A stretch of DNA of 64,000 bases. Origin: Duganella sp. sic0402 (GTDB taxonomy: Bacteria; Pseudomonadota; Gammaproteobacteria; Burkholderiales; Burkholderiaceae_D). The notes beneath the pieces are model-generated. The model was not told the DNA's origin, ran no database searches, and was given only the letters and a program-made list of their open reading frames with translations. The stretch covers positions 124,001 through 188,000 of the forward strand of contig NZ_JAHUWK010000001.1 in NCBI RefSeq assembly GCF_019219065.1, written 5' to 3'. Below, one piece after another: positions 1 to 10,718 of the stretch; the first letter of the stretch is position 1; each line of letters opens with the position of its first letter. Made by a program: the position numbers and the translations under genes.

Positions 1-1
1 T

Positions 2-1060
2 GCTGTGATCCCGGCCCACAAGGCGCTGCTGAAATTCATGCGTGAAGAGTATGTGCCGGCGTCGCGCGAAGCGCTGGCGGCCGAGACACTGCCGGACGGT
101 AAAGCCTACTACCAGTCGAAGATCCTGGAGTTCACCACCACCAGCATGCATGCGGACCAGATCCATCAGATTGGCCTGGCCGAAATGGCCAAGATCCGCG
201 CCGAGATGCACGACGTGATCAAGCAGGTCAAGTTTGAAGGCGACCTGCCGGCCTTCCTGCAATTCCTGCGCAGCGATCCGCAGTTCTACGCCAAAACGCC
301 GGAAGAGCTGCTGATGCGCTCCGCCTGGGTGGCCAAGAAGTTCGACGCCAAGGTGGCGCAGTATTTCGGCTACCTGCCGCGCCGCCGCTTTGCAGTGATC
401 CCGGTGCCGGACGATCAGGCCCCGTTCTACACCTCCGGCCGTGGTGGTCCTGGGGTCTACCTGGTCAATACCTACAATCTGCCGTCGCGCGCGCTGTACA
501 GCATGCCGGCGCTGACGCTGCATGAATCGGCGCCGGGCCACGCCTTCCAGATGCCGATCGCGCTGGAGCAGAAGGGCCGTCCGCCATTCCGCAACGCCTA
601 TATCTCCGCCTACGGCGAAGGCTGGGCGCTGTACACCGAGCGCCTGGGCGCGGAAATGGGCATATACGAAACGCCGTACGAAACCTTCGGCATGCTGAGT
701 TATCAGGCCTGGCGCGCTTCGCGCCTGGTGGTGGATACCGGCATACACAGCAAGGGCTGGACCCGCAAGCAGGCGCAGGACTATCTGCGCGAGAACACCG
801 CGCTGTCGAATCACGAGATCGAAACGGAAGTGGATCGCTATATTTCGTGGCCGGGCCAGGCGCTGTCCTATTACCTGGGCGAGATGAGCATCATCAACGC
901 GCGCAAGAAGGCAGAGCAGGCGCTGGGCCAGAAGTTCGACATCCGCAACTTCCACGACACGGTGCTGCAACTGGGGTCGGTGCCGCTGCCGGTGCTGGAA
1001 GCGCGCATCGACCAGTTCATCGCCGAGGGCGGAAAAAGCCCATATCCCGAGCTGGAGTGA
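2..1060 (+). CDS. DUF885 family protein, C-terminal part (5' end outside window)
   Basis: This open frame runs into the left window edge; the GTG at 5 is an internal Val codon, so only about the last 352 residues are visible, while DUF885 proteins are usually near 600. The family resembles zinc peptidases: a HESAPGH motif (bases 521-541) matches the family's HExxPGH-type signature. A conserved aromatic/Glu-rich stretch follows (YGEGWALYTE). The product is probably a periplasmic or secreted metallopeptidase-like protein, but any signal peptide lies outside the window and the substrate is unknown. The stop lies 84 bp before the next gene on the same strand. Confidence 0.85.
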   Translation, partial: AVIPAHKALLKFMREEYVPASREALAAETLPDGKAYYQSKILEFTTTSMHADQIHQIGLAEMAKIRAEMHDVIKQVKFEGDLPAFLQFLRSDPQFYAKTPEELLMRSAWVAKKFDAKVAQYFGYLPRRRFAVIPVPDDQAPFYTSGRGGPGVYLVNTYNLPSRALYSMPALTLHESAPGHAFQMPIALEQKGRPPFRNAYISAYGEGWALYTERLGAEMGIYETPYETFGMLSYQAWRASRLVVDTGIHSKGWTRKQAQDYLRENTALSNHEIETEVDRYISWPGQALSYYLGEMSIINARKKAEQALGQKFDIRNFHDTVLQLGSVPLPVLEARIDQFIAEGGKSPYPELE

Positions 1061-1144
1061 GGCAAGCGTGACATTGTGAGTGTTTCTAGAGGGAATTGTT
1101 AGGTAAAATACCAGCACTTTTAACAATCCTTCTGGTTAAAACAA

Positions 1145-2500
1145 TTGAACAAAACTTTATTTGCAGTAGCCATGGCCAGCGCCGTGCTGGCCATTCCTTC
1201 CTATGCCGCAGCCACCAAGGCGCCGGCCCCAAGCGCTGACTCCCGCAGCGTGCTGGCGCAGGTCGCCAAAGAATTAGATACCCTGAAGGACGAGCGCAAC
1301 TACGCCAGGCAGCTGGATCGCTACGCGCAGTTCGAGTTTTCTCCTGAACTGCGTCCCAAGCTGAAGGAAATCTTCGGCACCGAGCGCCCATTCCCGCTGG
1401 AGCGCGCGCCGGACAGCGTCAAAGGCCAGATCAACTATGTCGGCAAGCTGGCGGCACATAGCTATAAGGTGTCGAGCGGCAGCGAATTCAGCTGGACCGA
1501 AGCCAGCGCCGACATCGCTACCGACAAGAGCGGCCGCCCGCTGAACATTACGGCGTCGTGGCCATCGGTGCTGGTCACCGGCCCTGGCAGTACGCTGAGC
1601 GCGGTGAATATGGGCATGACCAGCAAAATGCAGCGCGGCGCCGATGGTGTCGCGTATGGCAACACCGATATCCGGATAGGCGCCATCACTGCCCGTGGCG
1701 TCCAGCCGGGCAGCAGCGAAAGCAAGGAGGCCGTGCGCCTGGACGGCGTGTCGGTCCGCTCGGACATGACGCGCCGTGGCGCAACTGCGGAAACGGGCGC
1801 GCGTTTTTCGGTCGACGCCATCGTGCTGGGCGCGGAGCGGGTGGAGCGTGCCAATTTTGCGTTCCGCGTAACGAAAATTCCGGCCAATGACCTGGTGGCG
1901 CTGGACAAGGCGCTGCGCAATCAGGACAGCAGCAAACCACCGTCTTCAGCGCAGTTCAAGGAAATGATGACGGTCATGCAGGACTTCGGCAAACGCTGGG
2001 CCATCGCTGGCGCCACGCTGTTCATCGACGATATCAGCGCCAGCTATCGCGGCAATGTGGCGTCGATCAAGGGCAATATCGGTTTCCAGAAAGTGGTGGA
2101 GGCCGATTTCAAGAGCCCAATGGCGTGGGCGAAGAAGATCGTGGGGCGATTTGACGTGCGTGTGCCAGTGGCGCTGGTGAAAGACGTCGCGCGCGCGGCG
2201 GCCGCCAAGTCGGTCAATCCGGCGGCGCCGGATGCTGCCAAGCAGATCGAGAGCAGTGCCGACGCGATGTCGAGCGTGATGATCGGCAAGGCGGTCAGCA
2301 ATGGCTTTGCGGTGATTGAGAAGGGCGAGCTGCGTTCCGCCATCGAGATCAAGAACGGCAAGCTGCAAATTAATGGCAAGGACATTGATGTGGCCAAGCA
2401 GCTGCAATCCATCAGCGGCGCCTTCCTGCCCAGGCCGGCGCCGGTGCCACCGGTGCCAACAGCTTCACCCGAGGCGCAGCCGGAACCGGCAGCAGAGTAA
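1145..2500 (+). CDS. DUF945 (YdgA-like) exported protein
   Basis: A 451-residue protein with an N-terminal signal peptide (MNKTLFAVAM..., likely cut after SYA near residue 21). The C-terminal third has the DUF945/YdgA pattern: a helix of Ala/Ser/Met residues, then alternating strands ending in NGKLQINGKDIDV, very like the end of E. coli YdgA. The role of the family is poorly known. The start is a TTG; the next in-frame ATG (1172) would remove the charged part of the signal peptide, so I prefer TTG. No clear Shine-Dalgarno is visible. The C-terminus is Pro/Ala-rich. It is followed 6 bp later by the DUF4240 gene, so the two are probably cotranscribed. Confidence 0.75.
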   Translation: MNKTLFAVAMASAVLAIPSYAAATKAPAPSADSRSVLAQVAKELDTLKDERNYARQLDRYAQFEFSPELRPKLKEIFGTERPFPLERAPDSVKGQINYVGKLAAHSYKVSSGSEFSWTEASADIATDKSGRPLNITASWPSVLVTGPGSTLSAVNMGMTSKMQRGADGVAYGNTDIRIGAITARGVQPGSSESKEAVRLDGVSVRSDMTRRGATAETGARFSVDAIVLGAERVERANFAFRVTKIPANDLVALDKALRNQDSSKPPSSAQFKEMMTVMQDFGKRWAIAGATLFIDDISASYRGNVASIKGNIGFQKVVEADFKSPMAWAKKIVGRFDVRVPVALVKDVARAAAAKSVNPAAPDAAKQIESSADAMSSVMIGKAVSNGFAVIEKGELRSAIEIKNGKLQINGKDIDVAKQLQSISGAFLPRPAPVPPVPTASPEAQPEPAAE

Positions 2501-2506
2501 TCGCCC

Positions 2507-3109
2507 ATGGTGAACGCACATCCCAATGCGCGCCGTCGCACGGTGCTGCTGGCATTCAGCTTGATAGCACTGCGCGGTCACTCGGCCGCAGCCACCGCAA
2601 CCATCTCCCCGATGAACGAACGGCAGTTCTGGGCGCTCGTCGGCGCGGTGAAAACTGAAGCTGGCGTTGACATCGACACCAGACCGGCCTTGCTGCAAAA
2701 ACGCCTGCTGGCGCTGACGCCGGCCGCCATACAAGGCTTCCAGAAAAGATACGAAGCGCTGCTGGTGGAAGCCAACAGCTGGATGTTGTGGGGCGCTGCT
2801 GTCCTCATGGCAGACGCGTACACCGACGACGGTTTTAAATACTTCCGCGACTGGCTGATCTCCGAAGGCGAGCAGACTTACAAGCAAGCTGTCCTCAATC
2901 CGGACACACTGGCGCGTCTGCCGCCGCGCAATCACTTCAGCCTGGAGTCCTTCGGCTACGCCGCGCTCAAGGCCTACGCTGCCAAGGGCGCGGGGGAACT
3001 CGAACGCGACTTCAACATCGAATTTGCCGTGACCAGCGGAGACGAGGTCAGCTCGGCCGACCTGCCGAAGCGGCTACCCGCGCTGTTCGCCAAATACCGG
3101 AGGGGTTAG
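2507..3109 (+). CDS. DUF4240 domain protein, exported
   Basis: A 200-residue protein. Residues 1-28 form a twin-arginine-like or Sec signal (NARRRTVLLAF then a hydrophobic run ending in Ala residues). The core from about residue 36 (MNERQFWALVGAV) through LWGAAVLMADAY and DGFKYFRDWLISEG matches DUF4240, typically a small cytoplasmic helical domain, so an exported version is slightly unusual. No catalytic motif is known to me. The last 36 bp overlap the end of the convergent SDR gene. Confidence 0.75.
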   Translation: MVNAHPNARRRTVLLAFSLIALRGHSAAATATISPMNERQFWALVGAVKTEAGVDIDTRPALLQKRLLALTPAAIQGFQKRYEALLVEANSWMLWGAAVLMADAYTDDGFKYFRDWLISEGEQTYKQAVLNPDTLARLPPRNHFSLESFGYAALKAYAAKGAGELERDFNIEFAVTSGDEVSSADLPKRLPALFAKYRRG

Positions 3110-3991
3110 CATGTCGTTGGCGATCCAGTCCAGCACTGGCGGGCGATGCGGTTGCCAGCCCAGCTTGCGGGCGCGTTCGCCGCGCACGCGGCTGTTGGAG
3201 CCCAGGCCGTAAGAGGCCATTTCGTAACCCCATTCTTCCCTGGCCTGCTCCAGCGGCCAGTCCTGTGGCTCGCCCAGCTTGAGCGCCTTGGCGATGGCCG
3301 CGCTCATGTCGCGGAACGCTGCTTCGCCGCTTTCGACGAAGTAGAAGGCGCCGGCCTCGGTCTTGTCGAGCGCCAGCAGGTACAGGTCGACCACGTCGTC
3401 GATATGCACGTTGGACCAGATATTGCGGCCAGGGCCGACGTGGCGCACGATGCCGCTTTTGCGCGCCTGCTTCAGCAAACGTGGCAGCTGCACTGAATCG
3501 CGCGGCAGCGCGCCGTGGCCGTAGATCAGCGTATTGCACAGTACCGCAGAGCGTACGCCTTGTTTGGCGGCGTCCAGTACCAGCGTGTCGATGGCCACGC
3601 GCGCGGCCTTGTCGGCGGTCGGCGCCGGCAGCTGGTCTTCGTGGTAGACCTGCTCCGTGCCTTCGCCACCCGAGGCATCGCCGACGATGCTGGAGCCGCT
3701 GGTGTGCAGCAGCACTTTGCCCGAACCGGCCAGCGCCTCGACCAAGGCTTCCACCCCCGCGCGATTGTCGCTGCTGGCGGCGTTGATGACGGCGTCGGCC
3801 GCCTGCGCCTGAGCGATCAGCAGCGCGCGGTCGTTCAGCTCACCGAGCACGCCGGTGACGCCGATCTTTTTCACTTCCTCCAGCTGCTCCGGCTTGCGCA
3901 CCAGGCCGAGCACTTCATGGCCGGCCTTGACCAGGCCTGCTGCGATAGAACCGCCGATAAAGCCGGCAGCGCCGGTGACGAATACTTTCAT
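3074..3991 (-). CDS. NAD(P)-dependent epimerase/dehydratase-like SDR
   Basis: A 305-residue extended short-chain dehydrogenase-like protein. The Rossmann nucleotide-binding motif GxxGxxG is at residues 7-13 (GAAGFIG), followed by a typical beta-alpha-beta start. In place of the usual catalytic YxxxK there is a NTLIYGHG segment, so it may be an NmrA-like or atypical SDR rather than a classical sugar epimerase. The substrate is unknown. A Shine-Dalgarno-like AGGAG lies just upstream of the ATG. It converges on, and overlaps by 36 bp, the DUF4240 gene. Confidence 0.85.
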   Translation of the reverse strand: MKVFVTGAAGFIGGSIAAGLVKAGHEVLGLVRKPEQLEEVKKIGVTGVLGELNDRALLIAQAQAADAVINAASSDNRAGVEALVEALAGSGKVLLHTSGSSIVGDASGGEGTEQVYHEDQLPAPTADKAARVAIDTLVLDAAKQGVRSAVLCNTLIYGHGALPRDSVQLPRLLKQARKSGIVRHVGPGRNIWSNVHIDDVVDLYLLALDKTEAGAFYFVESGEAAFRDMSAAIAKALKLGEPQDWPLEQAREEWGYEMASYGLGSNSRVRGERARKLGWQPHRPPVLDWIANDMLTPPVFGEQRG

Positions 3992-4287
3992 GTCCTGCTC
4001 CTGTTGTGTATATCAGAAGCAGACAGTATGGGGACGCACGCCGCGCGCACCAAGAGCGCCCGGATCAAAGCTCCCTTGCGCCGGTTTCAATAATCAGAAA
4101 TAGGCGGTGGCGGTACGGGGCAGGACTCGACGCGCAAGATAATGGCGCAATAATAGACACTGGCCGCTACGTTGGGGCGGTATATTTTTAAGACTAGGAG
4201 AATTTAAGCGCGGGCTTGGGCGCCTGAGAGGTACTGCGTCGCGTCGTCAGCTGATTATGGGGCTGGCGGCGGAGAGAAGGGTAGAGC
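3992..4287. other. Intergenic region between SDR and SCPU genes (both minus strand)
   Basis: About 296 bp with no supportable gene. It should hold the promoter of the SDR gene (right of 3991) and the transcript end of the spore-coat-U gene (left of 4288). I see an AT-rich patch near 4140-4200 but no convincing terminator hairpin, promoter boxes or RNA structure. Confidence 0.5.
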
Positions 4288-4809
4288 TTAGAAGTAGACA
4301 GTCGCGGTGACGGTCGACTTGTAGGTATCTGGCTGCGGCGTGGTTTGTGCAGGAACGACACCATATACAGTGTGTATTTGTGCCGCGCCGGTGCCGGTAC
4401 CGGATTTGGTGTCCGTGCCTTGCGCATTCCCCCAGTTGGTGGCGCCGGCGGTCTGGTACAGATTGAAGCCGACGGTGCTGGTGTTGGCACCAGTACCGAC
4501 CATCAGGCGTGCGGCGGTAGTCGAGCCAGCGACGTTACCTGCGTTCAGGCCGATATTGTAGGGCGTGGTGTTGGTGCAGGTGACGCTGACGGTGCTGTTG
4601 ACGCTGACGTTGGCATTCAGCACGCCCTGCGATTGGCCGAAGTCCAGCGGGTTGGCGGAGATGATGCAGTCGGCGATGATTTTCAGGGTAACGTCAAAAT
4701 TCTGGGTTTTGCTGCCGTTGCCGTACACGGCTGCGCCGCTCATCATTGGCAGCAGCGTGGCGCCGAAAACGGCCACCAGTGCAGCGCGGGTCAAGGTCTT
4801 GTTGATCAT
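4288..4809 (-). CDS. Spore coat U (SCPU) domain pilin-like protein, orphan
   Basis: A 173-residue secreted protein. The signal peptide MINKTLTRAALVAVFGATLL ends near an Ala-rich site at residue 25. The mature part has the SCPU/CsuA-B pattern: an early Cys in KIIADCIIS, LDFGQ, a second Cys in VTCTNTTPY, and the C-terminal YKSTVTATVYF strand typical of donor-strand pilins. The start is set by a strong AAAGGAG seven bases before ATG 4809, giving a protein eight residues shorter than the longest frame. Members usually sit with a chaperone, usher and tip adhesin; none of these is present in this window, so the partner machinery must be elsewhere or absent. Confidence 0.85.
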   Translation of the reverse strand: MINKTLTRAALVAVFGATLLPMMSGAAVYGNGSKTQNFDVTLKIIADCIISANPLDFGQSQGVLNANVSVNSTVSVTCTNTTPYNIGLNAGNVAGSTTAARLMVGTGANTSTVGFNLYQTAGATNWGNAQGTDTKSGTGTGAAQIHTVYGVVPAQTTPQPDTYKSTVTATVYF

Positions 4810-4910
4810 GATAATCTCCTTTGAGTTGAACATTTGTACGCAGTTCTGAACAATTTTTGTTTCTGCGCTTCAATGGTTTCAATTATTCCTCAGCTGTTAA
4901 AAACCTGCTT

Positions 4911-4926
4911 TTGCCGCATGCGGCAA
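4911..4926. promoter_or_regulatory. Perfect 16-bp palindrome, candidate operator
   Basis: TTGCCGCATGCGGCAA is a perfect palindrome with no spacer, about 100 bp upstream of the SCPU start codon and about 220 bp upstream of ureD. It has no T-run on either side, so it is more likely a protein-binding site than a terminator. The binding protein is unknown. Confidence 0.45.
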
Positions 4927-5032
4927 TACTTTTGGCAGCGTAGAAATTACAAAAATTATTTGCTGTGCGGCACTTTTTTACAACACTGGAAATCTGGTGC
5001 ATGAGAAAAATCTTATGCGTCCGGCGGCAAAG

Positions 5033-5051
5033 GCGCACCGGCGTGGTGCGC
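5033..5051 (+). promoter_or_regulatory. NtrC-like binding site 1 upstream of ureD
   Basis: GCGCACC-GGCGT-GGTGCGC is a perfect 7-bp inverted repeat with a 5-bp spacer. The inner arms match the NtrC consensus TGCACC-N5-GGTGCA except for the outermost pair. It is centred about 83 bp before the predicted sigma-54 start site, in enhancer position. Confidence 0.65.
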
Positions 5052-5053
5052 TG

Positions 5054-5070
5054 TGCAATCTTGTGGTGCG
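5054..5070 (+). promoter_or_regulatory. NtrC-like binding site 2 upstream of ureD
   Basis: TGCAAT-CTTGT-GGTGCG has the NtrC spacing with one good half-site (GGTGC) and one partial half-site (TGCA). Its centre is 20 bp, about two helical turns, from site 1, as expected for cooperative NtrC dimers. Confidence 0.5.
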
Positions 5071-5098
5071 CATCACGGCGCCTGGCATCGATTTGAGC

Positions 5099-5114
5099 TG
5101 GCATGCCGATTGCA
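5099..5114 (+). promoter_or_regulatory. Sigma-54 (-24/-12) promoter of the urease operon
   Basis: TGGCATG-CCGA-TTGCA fits the sigma-54 consensus TGGCACG-N4-TTGCA with one mismatch; the invariant GG and GC are the required 12 bp apart. Predicted transcription start is near 5125, leaving a leader of about 23 nt before ureD ATG 5148. With the two NtrC-like boxes upstream, this indicates nitrogen-limitation control of urease. Confidence 0.7.
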
Positions 5115-5147
5115 TAGGACAGCACATTATTTATATGTTTCTGCGCC

Positions 5148-6005
5148 ATGCCCGATTGCACCTCATCGCGTGACCTTGCCGCCAGCCACAGTGCCTGGCA
5201 GGCCAGCCTCACGCTGGGCTTTGCCGACGACGCCGGCACCACGCGGCTGCTGAACAAGATCCACCAGGGGCCGCTGCGCGTGCAGAAGGCGCTGTATCCA
5301 GAAGACAGCAAGGTGTGCCACGCGATCATCGTGCATCCGCCCGGTGGCGTGGTCGGTGGTGATCAGCTGGAAATTGATATCGGCGTTGGCGATCACGCGC
5401 ACGCCTTTATCAGTACACCGGGCGCCGCCAAGTGGTACAAGGCGAATGGCAAGGTGTCGCGCCAGTCGGTGCACCTGCACGTCAATCAGAACGCCGCGCT
5501 GGAATGGCTGCCGCAAGAGACGATCTTCTTTGATACCGCCAATGTGGTGCTTGAGCAGCAGGTGGAGCTGGCCGCCGGCGCCACCTTCCTTGGCTGCGAA
5601 ATCCTGTGCATGGGCCGCAGCGGTTCTGGCGAAGTGTTCAATACCGGGCGCGTGCGCCAGCGCAGCAGCATCCGCCGTGAAGGACGGCTGATCTGGTGGG
5701 AGCAGGGCGACATCATCGGCGGACGCCTCGATAGCCCGCTGGCGCTGAACGGCCATAGCGTGTGCGCCACGCTGATCGCGGCTGGCCAGGCTTTACCCGC
5801 CGCCGTGCTCAACGAGATACGCGCCGACCTCAACGCCGATGGCGAACACATTTTCGGCGTTACCCAGACCAAGGGCGTGCTGGTGGCGCGCCATCTGGGC
5901 AATGACAGCGAGACAGCGCGCCGCCTGATGCTGGCCGTCTGGCGCCGCCTGCGCCCCTATCTGTTGCAACGCGAGGCGGTCACGCCGCGCATCTGGCAAA
6001 CCTGA
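5148..6005 (+). CDS. ureD: Urease accessory protein UreD
   Basis: A 285-residue protein and first gene of the urease operon. UreD scaffolds apo-urease and, with UreF and UreG, delivers nickel to the active site in the cytoplasm. Family features seen: [12 protein letters not shown] near the start, [13 protein letters not shown] (the conserved PPGG/GGD segment), and the C-terminal RLWRxLRP-like end ([11 protein letters not shown]). The start is the ATG at 5148, about 23 nt after the predicted sigma-54 start site; its Shine-Dalgarno is weak. Fourteen bp separate it from ureA. Confidence 0.96.
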   Translation: MPDCTSSRDLAASHSAWQASLTLGFADDAGTTRLLNKIHQGPLRVQKALYPEDSKVCHAIIVHPPGGVVGGDQLEIDIGVGDHAHAFISTPGAAKWYKANGKVSRQSVHLHVNQNAALEWLPQETIFFDTANVVLEQQVELAAGATFLGCEILCMGRSGSGEVFNTGRVRQRSSIRREGRLIWWEQGDIIGGRLDSPLALNGHSVCATLIAAGQALPAAVLNEIRADLNADGEHIFGVTQTKGVLVARHLGNDSETARRLMLAVWRRLRPYLLQREAVTPRIWQT

Positions 6006-6019
6006 AAGAGCATAACGAC

Positions 6020-6322
6020 ATGGACTTGACTCCACGCGAAAAAGACAAGCTGTTGATTTTCACTGCGGGCCTGGTGGCGGAACGCCGCCTGGCGCGCGGT
6101 TTGCAGTTGAATTACCCGGAAGCGGTGGCGCTGATCAGCTGCGCCATCATGGAAGGTGCCCGCGACGGCAAAACTGTCGCAGAACTGATGTCCGAAGGCA
6201 CGCGCATACTCACGCGCGCCGACGTCATGGAGGGTATCCCCGAAATGATCCCTGACATCCAGGTCGAAGCGACGTTCCCTGATGGGAGCAAGCTTGTGAC
6301 TGTCCACAACCCCATCCCATAA
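6020..6322 (+). CDS. ureA: Urease gamma subunit UreA
   Basis: A 100-residue urease gamma subunit, the usual length. It begins [14 protein letters not shown] and contains [18 protein letters not shown] and the [26 protein letters not shown] end, all diagnostic of the family. It forms the (alpha beta gamma)3 urease that hydrolyses urea to ammonia and carbamate. A GAAAGAG Shine-Dalgarno precedes the ATG; ureB begins 10 bp downstream. Confidence 0.98.
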   Translation: MDLTPREKDKLLIFTAGLVAERRLARGLQLNYPEAVALISCAIMEGARDGKTVAELMSEGTRILTRADVMEGIPEMIPDIQVEATFPDGSKLVTVHNPIP

Positions 6323-6332
6323 GGAGTTCATC

Positions 6333-6641
6333 ATGATCCCAGGTGAATACAAGCTTGAAGAAGGTGAGATCGGCCTGAACGTGGGCCGCGAAACCACCAC
6401 CGTCGTGGTCACCAACCAGGGCGACCGCCCGGTGCAGATTGGTTCGCACTTCCATTTTTTTGAAGTCAACTCGGTGCTCAAGCTGGAGCGCTGGAAGGCC
6501 TATGGCATGCGCCTGAATATCGCTGCCGGCACAGCCGTGCGGTTCGAACCGGGCCAGCAGCGCACCGTGGAACTGGTCAAGCTGGACGGCGACCAGGAAG
6601 TGTATGGCTTCAATGGCAAGGTGATGGGAAAGCTCAGCTGA
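6333..6641 (+). CDS. ureB: Urease beta subunit UreB
   Basis: A 102-residue beta subunit, separate from gamma as in most proteobacteria. It contains [13 protein letters not shown], the conserved [21 protein letters not shown] segment and [13 protein letters not shown]. It is a structural part of urease. An AAGGAG lies just upstream of the ATG, and only one base separates its stop from the ureC start, implying translational coupling. Confidence 0.98.
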   Translation: MIPGEYKLEEGEIGLNVGRETTTVVVTNQGDRPVQIGSHFHFFEVNSVLKLERWKAYGMRLNIAAGTAVRFEPGQQRTVELVKLDGDQEVYGFNGKVMGKLS

Positions 6642-6642
6642 T

Positions 6643-8343
<1,701 letters not shown>

Positions 8344-8345
8344 CG

Positions 8346-8855
8346 ATGCTGACCTTACATACAAAAATCCCGCACGCCGACAGCGTGGCCGCGCAGCTGG
8401 TGCTGCCTTACGAGCTGCGCGAAAAATGCCGTCTACGCGCAACGCTGGACAGCGGCGAAGAGGTGGCCGTGTTCACCGTGCGCGGCACGGTGCTGCGCGA
8501 TGGCGACCTGCTGACTGGCGAAGACCGGCGTGTGGTGCGCGTGGTTGCTGCGCCGGAGCCGACGTACAAAGTGGCGTGCGCCGATGCGCACACGCTGCTG
8601 CGTTGCGCCTTCCATCTGGGGAACCGTCACACGCAGGCACAGGTCGGCGATGGCTTCCTGCGCATCCGCGCGGACGCGGTGCTGAAAGAGATGCTGGCCG
8701 GGCTGGGCGCGACGGTGGCGGAGGAGATGGCGGCGTTCGAGCCGGAGTCCGGCGCGTACGGCGGCGGCCACGGCCACCATCACGATCATGGCCACGGACC
8801 GCTGGCGCCGATCCCGCTGCGCCAGAAGATCCACCGTCCGGGCGACCCGAAATAA
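8346..8855 (+). CDS. ureE: Urease nickel metallochaperone UreE
   Basis: A 169-residue UreE. The N-terminal peptide-binding domain begins MLTLHTKIP; the central domain carries the conserved GNRHTQAQV (metal-binding His). A His-rich tail at about residues 138-150 (GGHGHHHDHGHG) is typical of nickel-storing forms. It donates nickel to UreG during urease activation. Its TAA is immediately followed by the ureF ATG. Confidence 0.96.
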   Translation: MLTLHTKIPHADSVAAQLVLPYELREKCRLRATLDSGEEVAVFTVRGTVLRDGDLLTGEDRRVVRVVAAPEPTYKVACADAHTLLRCAFHLGNRHTQAQVGDGFLRIRADAVLKEMLAGLGATVAEEMAAFEPESGAYGGGHGHHHDHGHGPLAPIPLRQKIHRPGDPK

Positions 8856-9536
8856 ATGCAGGCCGCCGCGCTGCTCCATCTGCTGCAATTCGCCAGTCCG
8901 GCCTTGCCGATTGGCGCGTACAGCTATTCGCAAGGGCTGGAGGCGGCGCTGGAGTGCGGCGAGGTGTGCGACGCCGACACGGCGCGCGCGTGGATCGTCC
9001 GCCATCTGCATGAAGTAGTCGCGCAATGGGAGGCGCCCATCACCTGGCGCTTGATGCAAGCCTGGTCGCGTCGAGACTGGTGCGCCGTCAGCGACTGGAG
9101 CGAAAAGTTCATCGCCTCGCGCGACAGCAGCGAATTCCGCGCCGAGACCATCCAGATGGGCTACTCGCTGAGCAAGCTGATCGCCGAGTTAGGCATTGCC
9201 GATGCCGACACGCTGGCCAAGCTGCAAGGTGAGAGCGAAGTCGCGCTGCCGACAGCATTTGCCTGCGCCGTCGCCGCGCTGCACATTCCTTGCGATGCGG
9301 CATTGCTGGCGATGCTGTTCGCGTGGGCCGAGAACCAGGTGCTGGTGTGCGTCAAGTCGGTGCCGCTGGGGCAGGTGGCCGGCCAGCGCATGCTGCTGTC
9401 GCTGCGTGAAGAAATCGAAGCCGCCGCCCGCTATGCGCAAACCGTCAGTGACGACGATATGTGCAACTGGGCGCCCGGCCTGTCGCTGCTGTCGATGCAG
9501 CACGAAGTGCAATACAGCCGTTTATACAGATCCTGA
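8856..9536 (+). CDS. ureF: Urease accessory protein UreF
   Basis: A 226-residue all-helical UreF. Diagnostic segments are LLQFASPALPIGAYSYSQGLE at the start and VPLGQVAGQRMLL in the C-terminal half. It binds UreD and recruits UreG, gating nickel insertion. It begins directly at the ureE stop, without an intergenic base, and ends 9 bp before ureG. Confidence 0.97.
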   Translation: MQAAALLHLLQFASPALPIGAYSYSQGLEAALECGEVCDADTARAWIVRHLHEVVAQWEAPITWRLMQAWSRRDWCAVSDWSEKFIASRDSSEFRAETIQMGYSLSKLIAELGIADADTLAKLQGESEVALPTAFACAVAALHIPCDAALLAMLFAWAENQVLVCVKSVPLGQVAGQRMLLSLREEIEAAARYAQTVSDDDMCNWAPGLSLLSMQHEVQYSRLYRS

Positions 9537-9545
9537 AAGAGCATT

Positions 9546-10160
<615 letters not shown>

Positions 10161-10169
10161 GGAGCACAC

Positions 10170-10718
10170 ATGAAAAAGACGATTATCGCCGGGGTGTTGG
10201 CGGCGGCTAGCGGGGCGGCCCTGGCGCATAGCGGCGACGGCGCGCATACACACGGCTTCCTGGCCGGCTTCACGCATCCGTTCACCGGCCTCGATCACCT
10301 GCTGGCGATGCTGGCCGTAGGCGCGTGGAGCGTGCGCCAGCCGAACGCCAAGTGGCTACCGGCGCTGTTCATCGGCATGCTGTTGGCTGGCATGGCGAGC
10401 GGCGCATTGGGGCTGAGCATTCCCGGACTGGAAACCGGCATCGCGCTGACTGTGGCGTTGATGGGGATATTGCTGGTAGCGGCCACACGCCTGCCCGCCG
10501 TGGCAGGTGCGTCGATGGTCAGCGTATTCGCGCTGCTGCATGGTAACGCGCATGGACACGAGCTGCCGCAAGCGATCAGCGCCGGCGGCTTGCTGGCCGC
10601 CAGCCTGTTGCTGGTGTATGGGGGGAGTCTGCTGGGCCGCGTCAGCCCGGCGCTGGCGGTGAAGGTGTCGGGCGCGGCGATTGCCGCCGCCGGAGCGATG
10701 CTGACAGCGGCTGCGTGA
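10170..10718 (+). CDS. ureJ: HupE/UreJ family nickel permease
   Basis: A 182-residue membrane protein with a signal-like N-terminus followed by His-rich HSGDGAHTHGF, then HPFTGLDHLLAMLAVG (the HupE/UreJ HPxxGxDHLLAM signature) and about six hydrophobic helices, with a second HGNAHGHE motif. HupE/UreJ proteins import nickel or cobalt; placement at the end of the urease operon points to nickel. It lies 9 bp after ureG with a good AAGGAG. Its stop abuts the convergent acyltransferase gene. Confidence 0.93.
   Translation: MKKTIIAGVLAAASGAALAHSGDGAHTHGFLAGFTHPFTGLDHLLAMLAVGAWSVRQPNAKWLPALFIGMLLAGMASGALGLSIPGLETGIALTVALMGILLVAATRLPAVAGASMVSVFALLHGNAHGHELPQAISAGGLLAASLLLVYGGSLLGRVSPALAVKVSGAAIAAAGAMLTAAA

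Larger units (their letters stand above)
4810..5147. other. Divergent regulatory region between SCPU gene and ure operon
   Basis: A 338-bp region without a supportable gene; a minus-strand frame of 148 codons here has no family resemblance and covers the promoter elements. It carries a perfect 16-bp palindrome near the SCPU side and, nearer ureD, two NtrC-like boxes and a sigma-54 -24/-12 promoter (listed separately). The SCPU-proximal half is AT-rich. Confidence 0.8.

Noticed and set aside
4883..5329. 148-codon minus-strand frame over the ure promoter
   Set aside because: Covers promoter elements and the ureD start, and shows no family resemblance.
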